A DNA stretch of 64,000 nucleotides from Cynocephalus volans (Eukaryota > Chordata > Mammalia > Dermoptera > Cynocephalidae). Position numbers and translations under genes: made by a program. This document shows, one piece after another, positions 1-9,819 of the stretch. Within the stretch, counting starts at the first letter, position 1; every line of letters starts with the position of its first letter. The stretch spans positions 98,518,001-98,582,000 of the forward strand of contig NC_084468.1 of assembly GCF_027409185.1 (NCBI RefSeq), given 5' to 3'. Below the pieces are notes generated by a model. It was not told the DNA's origin and ran no database searches. It worked only from the letters and a program-made list of their open reading frames with translations.

Positions 1-535
1 GACAACCTAACTACAAACACTGTAGCCAGGTGATATGCTGAGGATAATGATACTTGACATTTGTATGCCATGGCCATTTATCATTTACAATGTGCTATCA
101 CATATATTTGATCCTCTGGAATGCAGCCCTTGATCAGAAAGTGCTGAATAAAGGCACATTAGTGGTAGTCCCAAAGTTTCCTAGCAAGCTGATTCAGTGT
201 TTTGCATAATCTAGTATGGTAACAAGTTGAAGCATTCATTTCATGTTCTTCATGGTCTTCAGTTCATTTGAGTAAACGGGAAAGGAGGTAGAGAGAAATC
301 AAGCCTCATAGTTAAAAGGAAAAGGAAGAAAATAAAATGCTTTTTAGTTAGAATCAGGAAACACCCATGAATTTTAATAAAGCTCCAATGTAGTATAATT
401 CTGCAGAAAGTGTTCGACAAGGGCTCTGAAAACAGCACTTACTAGCCATGCGACTTGGATCAGGTCTAAACTTCTCTGGGTCTCAGAGATTATGATTCAC
501 TATTGTTTTGAGTTGTGCTTCTTTAAATCTCAAGC
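1..535. other. unassigned AT-rich sequence with a weak MIR-like patch
   Basis: No gene or clear repeat is recognised over most of this stretch. Around 430-530 the order 'actagccatgcgacttgg ... ctctgggtctcag' resembles the core of a sense-strand MIR (tRNA-derived SINE common to all mammals), but it is too diverged for a firm call. Confidence 0.3.
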
Positions 536-539
536 TTTA

Positions 540-905
540 TTAAGCATTTGTTAAATGTCAAGAACTATGCTAGACATTGTGAATTAAAAAAAAAAAAAAA
601 AAAAAAACCCAGTCTTGACTCTCAAGAGCTCATAGGCTGGTTGGGAGTCAATTGTACAGGCAAACAAATCATAGATGGACAAGTATTAAAATAGAAACAG
701 GGAAAAATCGGGGGCACTGAGAACAAACCCCTACTCTGAAGGAGTTAGGAAAGGCTTCTTCTAGATCTATGTTCTGCAGGGTGTTAGTCAGGTGAAGAAG
801 AGAGGTGAGGGCATTCTTGCAGGTGGAGCCCCGTATGAGTGAGGCCGGAGTCACAGACAAGGCTGGCTTCTGAGAAGGAGAAAGTGGCAGGAGGAAACAG
901 GTTCA
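540..905 (-). mobile_element. LINE-2 fragment, antisense
   Basis: The text resembles the reverse complement of an L2 3' region: an 'attaagcatttgttaaatgtc' start, then a 'ctcaagagctcataggctgg' block and a 'ggaaaggcttcttc' block in the expected order. A 20-plus A tract at about 586-607 interrupts it. The open frame on the minus strand (669-860) is fortuitous. Confidence 0.5.
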
Positions 906-1019
906 AAAGGCCTGTTTTGGAAAAGATTGGGAAAGGCAATCTACCATTAGTGCGGGGGATAACGAATAACTTGAAACAATTTAATGAAAACTTCTGGTTC
1001 TGAAATATTTACCTAAGCT

Positions 1020-1680
1020 ATTATTTGAATGGATGAATAGCATTCCATTACACATCTCAATATTTGGAAGTTCCATAATGTATACACTCAGTCCCCTCTT
1101 TTAGAATATTTAGGTGATTTCCAGGGTGTTGTTATTATTGTTCATGTTTTTTACTCTTTTAAACAGTGCTGTAGTGAAAAATCTTTACTCATGTCCATGA
1201 TCATTTTCAAAGTCAAAGAGTATGTACATTTTTAAGTCCTTTTGGTATTGAGTGACAACATATCCTTCAGAGTTTGTACCAATTTACATTCCTATCAACA
1301 ATGCCTAGTATCCTTTCTAAAGCCCTGGGGGAATATTCATTACTTAAAACCTCTTCTCTCCCAGTTTTACTTGTACAAGTGAAAATAGTATTTTGTCATT
1401 TCAATCTGCACTTCTTTTATTGCTAATGAAGCAAAGCACTTTTTTTTCATCTGCTCATTGGAAACCACTATGTTTTCTTTTGTGTGTTTTCCTGACTCCT
1501 CCCCGCCTTTGAATAAGGTACTTGTTTTATATGTACACTAAGAATTTTAACTCCCTCTGTCCATAAAAATTGTGTATATACTTTTTCTTTGAGTCATTTA
1601 GCTCTTAATTTCTTCTCTAAATACACACAAATGGGTACACAGATATATGTATATTGTACCTTTTCATATCCAAATTATAA
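1020..1680 (-). mobile_element. old LINE-1 (L1M-type) 3' fragment, antisense
   Basis: The series 'attccattacacatct', 'ccaatttacattcctatc', 'caacaatgcctagtatcc' and 'ctgctcattgg' is the usual antisense appearance of ancient mammalian L1M 3' sequence. It is highly diverged, without coding capacity, and the boundaries are approximate. Confidence 0.45.
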
Positions 1681-1839
1681 TACATTTTAATATTAAGAAG
1701 TTTTATGATTTTATGTAGAATCATTTTTCAGTTCTTTCCTTTTTTATTCTCTTATAGCTATCTGTCTTAAGAATGTCTTCTTCAATACAAAAAAGTATGT
1801 CAATATTTAAAGTGCTTTTACTTCACAGCAAAAGGATGT

Positions 1840-2260
1840 AGATTTTATTCTGAACGCAATGGAAAGCAATCAGAGCTTTTTAAAAGGAGGGTTTTTTTTT
1901 TCTTTAAAAGGAGGATACTCTGGCTGAATTATGCAAGATGTTCTAGGATAGAAAGAGCTCTGCAGGACCATTATTAAGAAACTACAACAATACACTAAGG
2001 GTAGCTGAAAGCCTGGACTAAAGCCATGTATATGGGAAAAAAGAAGCAAAACATTACCACATTAGAATTCACAGGTTTTGGTGAGTGATTATAGAGAATG
2101 AGAGATGTAGAGGTCAAAAATGACACTAAAGTTTCTAGCTTGAGTGGCTTGATTGATGGTGAGAATCTTCATCCAGATTAGAAATGAAAAAAGATGGAGT
2201 GGATTTTGAGTATTTGTGTATATAGATGGGTAGGTGAGATGGATAAGAAAAAAGCAGTGC
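1840..2260 (-). mobile_element. LINE-2 fragment, antisense
   Basis: The blocks 'gattttattctgaacgcaatgg', 'ggatactctggctgaat' and 'gactaaagtttctagcttgag' follow the order of antisense L2 ORF2 and 3' sequence. A 12-bp direct duplication surrounding an oligo(T) lies inside it (1879-1914). Confidence 0.55.
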
Positions 2261-2359
2261 ATTGTATTTTAAGTATATCGTATTTTAAATATGTCATATT
2301 TTAGGGACTGAATAATGCCTTTACAAACCACTGGAGCTAGTTAATCCTTAGAAGGAGCT

Positions 2360-2465
2360 AGCCATCTGACACCTCTGAGCACTTATCCTGTGCCAGGTTG
2401 TGTTCCAAGTGTTTTACCTGTATGAAATCATTCTACCAGCCCTGTGAGTTTAAGGGAGAGTGGTA
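2360..2465 (-). mobile_element. MIR or L2 3'-end fragment, antisense
   Basis: The words 'gagcacttatcctgtgccagg' and 'aaatcattctaccagccctgtgag' are the antisense 3' half of an MIR or L2 tail. It is short and diverged. Confidence 0.45.
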
Positions 2466-3040
2466 ACAGATGAAGTCAGAAAGGTAATAGGGTTAGGGAG
2501 GGGGAAGGGAAAACAGGTGCTGCTAGTATTTTAAGTTTTATCCTGAGTGAAATGAAAGACTATTAGAGGGTTTCAAAGAGAGATATGACATGGTTGGGTT
2601 TATATTTTAGAGATAACTCTAAATGCTCTGTTGCATATAGAGGTGGCTATAAGTGGCTATTACAGTAATCTAAGACAGAGATAACTGGTGGCTTGAACTT
2701 CTGTAGTAGCAGCGGAAGGATTGAGAAATAGTTAGGCTCTAGACAAAGTTTGAAGACTGGACCAACGGGATTTCTAATGGACTGGATGTGTGGTGTGAGA
2801 GAGAGAGTAGTCAAGGATGACTCCAAGGTTTTTGGTGTGAACCCTTGAAAAGATGGAGTTGCCATTTATTGGGATAGAGAAGGCTGCTAAAGAGGTATTA
2901 CATGCTTAATTTTGTACACGTTTAGTCTGAGATACCACCTAGATATGTAAATGGAGATGGAAAGTACTCAGTTGGCAAAAATAGAAGCTGTGGGGCTAGA
3001 CATATGATTTGGGAGTTGTCAGCATATAGATGGTATTTTA

Positions 3041-3189
3041 TTTTATTTTTATTTTTATTGTCGTTTTTTCGTGACCGGCACTCAGCCAGTGAGTGCACCG
3101 GTCAGTCCTATATAGGATCCGAACCCGGGGCGGGAGGGTCGCCGCGCTCCCAGCGCAGCACTCTACCAAGTGCGCCACGGGCTCGGCCC
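3041..3189 (-). mobile_element. young tRNA-derived SINE (CYN-like), minus strand
   Basis: This GC-rich SINE lies between perfect 14-bp TSDs (tagatggtatttta at 3027-3040 and 3190-3203). In its own orientation it starts with the 'gggccgagcccgtggcgc' tRNA-like head, has a B-box-like 'gggttcggatcc', then 'cctatatagg', a partial second tRNA-like unit and an A-rich tail (seen here as T-rich 3041-3060). It inserted into the antisense L2. Perfect TSDs indicate a fairly recent event. Confidence 0.88.
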
Positions 3190-3216
3190 TAGATGGTATT
3201 TTAAATAATGGGAATG

Positions 3217-3256
3217 AGGCCGGCCCGTGGCTCACTCGGTAGAGTGCGGTGCTGAT
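3217..3256 (+). mobile_element. tailless, 3'-truncated SINE fragment with perfect TSDs
   Basis: Forty bases matching the first part of the young SINE ('ggccggcccgtggctcac ... gtgctgat') lie between two identical 15-bp copies of taaataatgggaatg (3202-3216 and 3256-3270, sharing one ambiguous base). The fragment stops at the position of the tRNA-Ile anticodon loop (gctgata) and has no A-tail. This structure fits the tailless retropseudogenes reported from mammals with active L1 enzymes. It sits 27 bp from the preceding SINE. Confidence 0.8.
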
Positions 3257-3600
3257 AAATAATGGGAATGGATGGGATCAATTATGGAATGAACATAGAC
3301 AGAAAAAAGAGGTCCAAGGACTGAAGTTATGGCTTGAAAAGGAGCAGCACATGAAGTAGAAGGAAAACCAAGACAAAATGTGGAGTCCTGGAAGTCAAGT
3401 GAAGAAATTTATTTCAAATGCTGCTGAGAGATAAGTGAGAAGTGAGGAGACCAAAATTGACCAAAGTATATGACAACGTGGAGGTGACAGGCAAACTCAA
3501 CAAGAATAGTTTTGGTGAAATGGTGGGGAGGAAACCTAAATGGAGTGGGTTGAAGAGAGACTAGGGGGAGGAATTGGAGATAGCAAGTACAGACACTTTT

Positions 3601-3748
3601 TTTTTTTTTTTTTTTTTTGGTCATTTTTGTGACCGGCAGCACAGCCCTCAGCCAGGGAGCGTTCGGCCATATAGGATCCGAACCCGCGGCGGGAGCACTG
3701 CTGCGCTGCCAGCGCCGCACTCTCCCGAGTGCGCCACGGGGTCAGCCC
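3601..3748 (-). mobile_element. young tRNA-derived SINE (CYN-like), minus strand
   Basis: The element is flanked by perfect 16-bp TSDs (aagtacagacactttt at 3585-3600 and 3749-3764). A T-run of about 18 at the left is the reversed A-tail. The tRNA-like head is at the right ('gcgccacggggtcagccc' read on the plus strand). Its CArG-like core is shortened to 'ccatatagg'. Confidence 0.88.
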
Positions 3749-4960
3749 AAGTACAGACACTTTTCAGAGGAACTTTTCTATAAGTGGAGCAGAAGCATGG
3801 GATTATATAGGGAAGGGGATGTTTGCCTATGGGAGTGACCCAGTAAAGGGGGAAAACATGATCTAGGAGGGAGAGAGCATGCACAATTCATCTATAGCAA
3901 GAGGATAAAAGGAATCATTCAGCTTATGGGCAGATTATAGAAATGGTGAAAGGAACATGTGGAAACTCTATTTGGATTGTTTTGGTTTTCTCAGTGATAT
4001 AACATCAGCTGAGAATGAAGAAGCTGGAGGAAAGGAAGTGCAGGAAGTTAGAAGAGAGAGAAGTTATTGATAATTTTCTTGGAGAGTGGGAGAATGAATT
4101 GATTAGGGAAATATGGTAGGATTGCCACACACCACTCAGGGCTTGCTTGAAATTAGTGGCCATCAATACTGAAGTTCACATTTCATGGGTGCAGGCTTAG
4201 AGTAGATAGAAAATCAGATTTAAAATCAAAATTTAGTTTTGCCAGGTGAGTACGGCAAATAGAGAAAGGAGCAAATTGAAGTATATACAAGGCAGTGTTT
4301 ATAACAATATAATAATGGTGCATGGAATCCAAATTGAGTTAGGAGGAGAAGAGGAGATGGAGTAGGAATAGCGAGAAGGTTGTAGGGCTGATGAGTTGTA
4401 GGTTTCAGTGGAATTTGAGAATTATTGGAGATGGGGTGATAGAGGGAGTCAGTTGGAAAGAGTAAGTGATGATCAGAGAATGGAGCGCTTGATAATAAGG
4501 TCATAGAGAGGGTGTGGTTATCAATAATTACAACCCTAGAGTATGACTATGGGGATGGATAGTGGCTATCTGAAGTGGGGTGAAGGTCAAGGTAATTGGA
4601 GGATAACAGAGGTATTGTCTATATGGATTTTTAAAAATAAACAAGAATTATGATAAGGATATTGCTGGAGAAAATAAGTTTTTAAGGTGTTCAAGGAATG
4701 TAAATGACTGCAACAAGTAGAAATTGTGGGTGGTATAGAGTGATTTTTAAAAGACTTGGGTTTCTTAGAGGAAGGAGTAGGGACAAGGGTCTTGAGGTAG
4801 CAGTTATGAGCAAGGATGAAATTTATCCCAGGAACTGAAACAGGAAGAGGGCTATTGGAAAACAAATAGCCACTACCTGAGAGGGCTTCAGAGACGACTA
4901 TGGTATTGTCCATTTTGCATAGTTTTCTGGTAAAACCAAATGATGCCTTTCCTGGAGCAC

Positions 4961-5415
4961 TCTTTACTGTTGTGGTAAGTGACAAGTGACACCAGGATTT
5001 ATGAAAGTAAAAATGGGAATATTTTCACAGTTACAATATTGCTTTATATCTCTATCCATATCTATCAATCTTCACATCTGTCTCTATTTATCTACCTATT
5101 ATTTACCTGTTTATTTTAAATTTTAATGCTATTTATTGATATGTTTGGTTTTGTTAATTTGAACTAAGTACCCCAAACCACTAGAGATTGAAGACCTTGT
5201 CTATTGTCCAGTTATGATATAAAACATCAGAGAACCATAGCAGTATTACCAGTACTTACTTGCCTCATTAAGTTTCCCTTGTTTCTCTGATACGAAATAA
5301 AATTTCTTTTTTAACTGCCTTTATCCTTAGCCTCCTATTTTTAGGTACAGATCATTACATAAATAGTAATATGTACATTTTTGAATATTCACATTGTGTG
5401 TTTACAATGTTTATA
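4961..5415. other. unassigned, low-complexity TATC/ATCT-rich sequence
   Basis: No gene is seen. The 5045-5130 interval is an imperfect pyrimidine-rich tetranucleotide tract (tatctctatccatatctatc). The rest is AT-rich unique-looking DNA. Confidence 0.4.
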
Positions 5416-5419
5416 TATA

Positions 5420-5590
5420 TTATTTCAGTTAATAGTCACAATGACCATATAAAATAAGTACTATTATCTCCATTTCACAAATAAGGAAACTAATTTTTTT
5501 TTCATAGAGATGTGAAATAACTGTGATCTCAGAGCTGGTGACTGATTTCAGTTCACCACCCTAACCACCATGTCACTCCAACCATAAAAA
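5420..5590 (-). mobile_element. MIR SINE, antisense
   Basis: The order 'tattatctccatttcac', 'aataaggaaact', 'gatctcagagctgg' and a final 'caccaccctaaccaccatg' is the reverse complement of the MIR tRNA-related head and core. Confidence 0.6.
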
Positions 5591-5859
5591 TTGTAACATT
5601 GGGTGACTTGCAGAGATTAAAAAACAGTTTTATCATGTATCATTATAAAGAGTTTTCCATATTTGAACATGAAAATAATTTTTATAATTTTTATAATTAT
5701 GGATATAATTCTTTGAAATGTGTAATTCTTATACACATTTAAAAAACTGTAGTATAGATGAAAGAGTTTTGGGCTTTGAGCTCTATAGTTCAAGTCAACT
5801 AGAGTTCAAATCATGACTCCCCAAACTTTTTAATAACCCTGGCAAAGATAATTCATTCA

Positions 5860-6023
5860 GGGCCAGCCCCATGGCGCACTCGGGAGAGTGCAGCGCTCCC
5901 GCCGCGGGTTCGGATCCTATATAGGAATGGCTGGTGCGCTCACTGGCTGAGTGCAGTGCGGACGACACCACGCCAAGGGTTGCGATCCCCTTACCGGTCA
6001 CAAAAAGACAAAAAAAAAAAAAG
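5860..6023 (+). mobile_element. young dimeric tRNA-derived SINE (CYN-like), plus strand
   Basis: This is the best full copy of the dimeric form. The first unit is 'ggccagccccatggcgcac' through 'gggttcggatcc' and 'cctatatagg' (5916-5925). The second unit runs from 'tggctggtgcgctcactgg' to 'gggttgcgatccccttacc', followed by an A-tail. Perfect 13-bp TSDs gataattcattca lie at 5847-5859 and 6024-6036. The right TSD copy is itself the L2 tail sequence, so the SINE landed at the end of the neighbouring L2. Confidence 0.88.
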
Positions 6024-6272
6024 GATAATTCATTCAACAAATATTTATGGAATAGCAAGGTGTCCAACACTGTTTAAACTTCTGGAGGTTCTAGGTGTGT
6101 ATGATGGTGAACAAAACCATATCCCTGTCTTTATGGAACTTACCTTCTAGTGATAGGTGAGCATCAATAAACAAATAAGTAAACATAAACCCTGTCAGAT
6201 AATAAATGTACAGGAGGGATATATAGCAAGGTAGGAGAAATAGGGTTGGTGGGGTGTTTTTATTTTATAGGG

Positions 6273-6918
6273 CATATTAGTTTTCTAGGATTGCGGTAAC
6301 AAAGTACCACAAAGTGGGTAGCTTAAAATAACAGAAGTCTGTTGTCTCACAGTTCTGGAGGCTAGAAGTCCAAGATTAAGGTGTCAGCAGGGTTGGTTCC
6401 TTCTCAGGGCTCTCAGGCAGAACCTGTTCTGTGCCTTTTCCCCAGCCTCTGGTGGTTTGCTGGCAGACTTCGGTGTTCTTTGGCTTGTAGAGGTATCATC
6501 TGATATCTGCCTTCATGTTCTCATGGCATTCTCCCTGAGTGCATGTCTGTATCCAAATTTCCTCCTTTTTTTTTTTCCTGGCCAGTAAGGGGATCACAAC
6601 CCTTGGCTTGGTGTCGTCTGCACCACACTCAGCCAGAGAGTGCACCGGCCATCCCTATATAGGATCCCAACCTGCGGCCTCGGCACTCCCAGCGCTGCAC
6701 TCTCCCAAGTGAGCCACGGGGCCAGCCCTAAATTTCCTCCTTTTATAAAGACACCAGTCATAGTGGATTAGGGGTCCACCTTGCTTCAGTATGATCTTAT
6801 CTTAACTAATTACATCTGCAACAACCCTATTTCCAAATAAGACCACATTCTGAGGTACTGAGGGTTAGGATTTCAACATACAAATTGGGGCAGGGAGGGA
6901 CACAATCATTCCCTAACA
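6273..6918 (-). mobile_element. MLT1 LTR (ERVL-MaLR), minus strand
   Basis: The sequence matches the antisense MLT1 LTR from end to end: 'tattagttttctaggattgc', 'acaaagtaccacaaagtggg', 'ctcacagttctggagg', 'ggtggtttgctggcag', 'aagacaccagtcatagtgg', 'ctatttccaaataagacc' and 'ctgaggtactgagggttagg'. A young SINE splits it at 6570-6729. MaLR LTRs are remnants of ancient non-autonomous endogenous retroviruses; no internal region is present, so this is a solo LTR. Confidence 0.85.
6570..6729 (-). mobile_element. young dimeric tRNA-derived SINE (CYN-like) inside the MLT1 LTR
   Basis: Perfect 15-bp TSDs aaatttcctcctttt lie at 6555-6569 and 6730-6744, both being MLT1 sequence. Antisense landmarks are 'ggccagtaaggggatcac', 'cctatatagg' (6654-6663) and the head 'gccacggggccagccc' at the right. 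Confidence 0.9.
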
Positions 6919-8190
6919 TAGGGTAATCAGGGAGGCCTCATAAGGCGATAATAGCACATAGGCCTGAAGGAAGTAAGGGAGTGATCTATGCAGATAACTG
7001 GGGAGGAGTGGTCCACCGACAAAGGAGCTGAGACCAGAGTGGGCCTGGAATGCTCAAGAAATGAGAACAAAGCCAGTGTGGCTACAGGGAGTGAGCTGAA
7101 GGGATGGCTAGAATAAGGTCAGAGGGGTGGTGAGCAGGAATGGAGGATGGATTACAGATCCCATAGACTATCAAAAGGCCTTGGCTCTTATTCTGAGTGA
7201 GATGGAAAGACACAGAAATGCTTTGAGTGCTGGCTATCTGCTGCACTGTTGCAAGCTGATTGTGAGGAGTAAGGGTGGTAAAATGCAGACTGGTTAGGGA
7301 TATTTGCTATCAGGCAGGTTGAAGATGATGGTGGCTTGGATTAGAGGGATAGTAGTGGAAACAGAGAAGTGGTTGGATTTTGTAGAACCAACAGGATTTA
7401 CTGATGGATTAAATATGGGGCATGAGAGCAAGCAAGGAATTAAGAATACTTTTGAGTTATGTCCTGAGCATCCCAAAGATGGGAAAAGCTATATCAGAGC
7501 AGCTGATTTGTTAGGGAAAGGTTAAAAGGAGCTCATTTTTGGACATGGTAAGTTTGAACTCTTAGATGTCCAGGTGGAGGCAGAGGCAGTTGGCAAATAG
7601 GGGTTAGAACTTAAGAGGGGAGATTGGGGATGGAGATATACATTTGGGAATTAACAGAATATTATATTTCATTTAAAGCCATGAAACAGTATGATATTAA
7701 CAATGCAGTGAGTATAGAGAAGAAAATGAGGATCCACACAGAATCCTTTGACATTCCAAAGTTTAGAGGTGTAGATGAGGAACAGCCAGGACAGGAGACT
7801 GAGAAGAAGCAACCAGTGAGATAAGAAGACGACTGAGTGAGAATGGTGTCCCAGAGCCCATGGAAGACATTTTTAAGGAGGAAGTGATTAGATTTAGCAA
7901 CATGGGGAGCACCGGGAACTTGTCAGGAGAACGTTTGCTGAAGTAGGTGGAGGAATGGAGCAGATTCAATGGAGACTGGGAGGAGGGGAACTGCAGATAT
8001 GCAACCTTTGTAGAAGATCTTTTTTTGAAAAGAGGTGTAGAGAACTGGAACACTAGCTGGGTGCAGTGGGGAATCTGTAGTAAAGGAAAGTTTTGTTTTG
8101 TTTTAAAGGTAGGTGTATGTTTGTATGGAGATCCATAAGACAGGGAAAACTGATGATGCATAAAAGAGGGGACAGTTAATCTCATGCGAG

Positions 8191-8800
8191 TCATCTTATC
8201 TGTAAAAAATCATAATTCTCACCACAATGGGGCAGCTGAGCCAATAAAAGAAGATAATGATCAGATCTTGGAAGGTGGCTTGTTTGCTCAAAATCAGAGG
8301 TAGCTCTAACTATATCCCTGGGAAACAGTGATGGGAACAAGGCCAGCCCTTGTGTGGGATTCACGACTTCTGCAATAAGCTCTTGCACAGGTAGCAAGTC
8401 TGCAAAACTTGGTCCTGTCTTGTAAGTTCTTCACAGAGCTACAGAAGAGGTGCTCTCTGCCTTAGTGAGGATGGGGTCGAGTCACGACCCTGGAGGGTAG
8501 CTGGAAGATGCCTTCTCATGGTGAAGGCGGTGGGAAAGGAGAAGCTGGATCCTGGAGAAGGCAGAACAGCCCAAAGCGTAAAAACGACCAAAGCGCTTGA
8601 AGCATTTCATCTATCAGAGCAGTCCACATCTGACAGGGACTGAACCCCATATTCACTCCATTCATTAATTCCTCCTTATCAATAGGGAGTGTTTAGCAGA
8701 ACAAAGAAATGTGTGCGCGTGGAGGCTAGAGGTGGGTGGGTGCCTATTCCAACGCAAAGGGGAGAGCAAGTGTGAGCAGGAGAGGTGTGTGTGGTATGAA
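8191..8800. other. unassigned sequence upstream of the CpG island
   Basis: No repeat family or gene is recognised. Base composition rises gradually from AT-rich toward the GC-rich island. The short minus-strand open frames here look fortuitous. Confidence 0.3.
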
Positions 8801-8932
8801 TGGACACAGCCCACGGTGAGTGTGGAGATGGGCAGGGAAGAGGTGGACGTGCCCCAACAGCCGGGGGCCTCCCGCGGGAACGTCTGCCCGTGATGCGGGA
8901 GCGCCCGCGAGGAGCTCCTTATCCCCACCCAC

Positions 8933-9030
8933 CTCCCGAGCTCCGGCAGCCAGTGGTGCATATAGACATATTTCTGGGAGCTGTCCATGAGCTCATCGCT
9001 CTCCTGGCGATAGCGGCAGCCGCGAGGGAA
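8933..9030 (-). other. possible protein-coding exon end (minus strand), unidentified
   Basis: Within the CpG island, this interval drops to a more balanced base composition. On the minus strand it reads a codon-like peptide containing 'MDSSQKYVYMHHWLPELGR', ending exactly at a consensus donor (GGGAG|GTGGGT, cut after 8933). The frame stays open upstream to beyond 9120 but shows no upstream Met. I do not recognise the protein. The opposite strand is also open here, so chance or a non-coding exon is possible. Confidence 0.25.
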
Positions 9031-9158
9031 GCAGCCTCCTTTCTCCCCGCGCCGCCGCTGGAATAAGCCCGGCGGCTCGCACGTTGAGACACGCGCGCGG
9101 AGCGCGGCAGCCGCCGGCCCAGCCCCGCGGTCAAGGTCGTGCCTGACCCCGGCCAGCC

Positions 9159-9184
9159 ATGGCCCCGAGTGTCCCGGCCGGGAG
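9159..9184 (+). other. candidate start codon plus splice donor (possible exon 1 coding end)
   Basis: An ATG in good Kozak context (gccagccATGG) is followed after eight further codons by AG|GTAGGT, a strong splice-donor match. The nine-residue start would read MAPSVPAG plus a split codon. The signal lies in the CpG island in the plus orientation. No downstream acceptor or exon could be identified within the window, so this is only a candidate. Confidence 0.22.
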
Positions 9185-9739
9185 GTAGGTGGGAGCGGGA
9201 AGGCGCGAGGGGCTCCGGCCAGGACTCCCGGCTGGCGTCAAAGGGGACAGCCGTCCCTTCCACTCTGCGGCACAGCAGCCGGGGCCGGTCCGCGGGGCGA
9301 GGCGGCTGCGGAGCCTCCCGGTTGATCCGGGGACGCGGGCCGCAGGCCCGGCGCTGAGGAGACGGAGGAGACGCGGGAGACCCGGGCGTGACAGGAGGAA
9401 GAAACCCGAAGCAGCAGGAAGATGGCTTCTCCCACCTCCCCGGCCCCGGAAGGCGGGGCCTCCACCCCGCCGAACCCGCCACGGATTCGTCAGGTGGGTG
9501 CACAAAGTGCGGGAGGGGCTCCTGCACCCCATTATACTCGCCTCCCCCAGGGACAGGGACCTCGCCCCCAGTGCAGAGGCTGACGGAGGAGTGGGGCAGA
9601 CAAGGCATAGTTGGCCACATCGCCTGGCCCGGGACCATTCTCTCAATCTCTTTTTCTTAGTCTCACTTCACACAGAGACACACACACGCACACCCAGACC
9701 AAGAAAAACACACGTCTTCCAAAACCAGACATGTAACTT

Positions 9740-9741
<2 letters not shown>

Positions 9742-9773
<32 letters not shown>
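9742..9773. repeat. (CA)n microsatellite
   Basis: An uninterrupted CA dinucleotide tract of about 32 bases lies just downstream of the CpG island and within a wider CA-rich, imperfect zone (9668-9815). It makes the surrounding plus-strand open frame (9189-10202) low-complexity and unconvincing. Confidence 0.9.
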
Positions 9774-9775
<2 letters not shown>

Positions 9776-9819
9776 GCAAACTCACCCCCCGCCGCGCACA
9801 CAGGCACACACCCAGCTGT

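Larger units (their letters stand above)
2475..4960 (-). mobile_element. long LINE-2 copy, antisense, carrying three younger SINE insertions
   Basis: This is a degraded L2 (CR1-clade non-LTR retrotransposon) in minus orientation. Translating the minus strand near 2647-2865 gives a damaged reverse-transcriptase-side peptide with the landmarks 'LTPHIQSI' and, later, 'LDYCNS', which are typical of L2 ORF2. The plus strand shows the expected antisense order ('ggatgactccaagg', 'gatggagttgccattta', 'gtcagcatatagatgg', 'gtccaaggactgaag', 'tcaaatgctgctgagag'). Young SINE-derived insertions at 3041-3189, 3217-3256 and 3601-3748 interrupt it, each between direct repeats. It is full of frameshifts and stops and cannot encode protein. 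Confidence 0.75.
6024..8190 (-). mobile_element. long LINE-2 copy, antisense, split by an MLT1 LTR
   Basis: It begins with the L2 3' end in antisense ('attcattcaacaaatattta', then 'gtgaacaaaaccatatccct') and continues through 3'UTR and ORF2-derived blocks ('gcataggcctgaaggaag'-like, 'atgatggtggcttgg', 'gtggttggattttgtagaacc', 'ttggacatggtaagtttg', 'tttgggaattaacag'). MLT1 sequence at 6273-6918 interrupts it. Minus-strand translation around 7294-7476 aligns by eye with the same ORF2 region as the other L2 copy. It is heavily mutated. Confidence 0.75.
8840..9530. promoter_or_regulatory. CpG island, probable promoter
   Basis: This is the only stretch in the window that is GC-rich and dense in unmutated CpG, with runs such as 'acacgcgcgcggagcgcgg' (9090-9108) and 'gccgcgccgccgctgg'-type clusters. 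It contains a GC-box-like 'aggcggggcc' (9451-9460). In mammals, such CpG-retaining islands usually mark germline-unmethylated promoters. It is not explained by SINE or L1 sequence. Candidate first-exon signals exist on both strands: a Kozak-like ATG at 9159 followed by a splice donor at 9184, another donor at 9493 on the plus strand, and an open segment ending in a donor at 8933 on the minus strand. Which strand is transcribed, and the gene identity, are unknown. Confidence 0.65.

Noticed and set aside
7763-8194. 143-codon minus-strand open frame
   Set aside because: Lies in the antisense L2 copy and is a decayed piece of it rather than a host gene.
8919-9638. 239-codon minus-strand open frame
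   Set aside because: Explained by stop-codon depletion in GC-rich DNA; Arg/Pro/Ser-rich with no recognisable domain.
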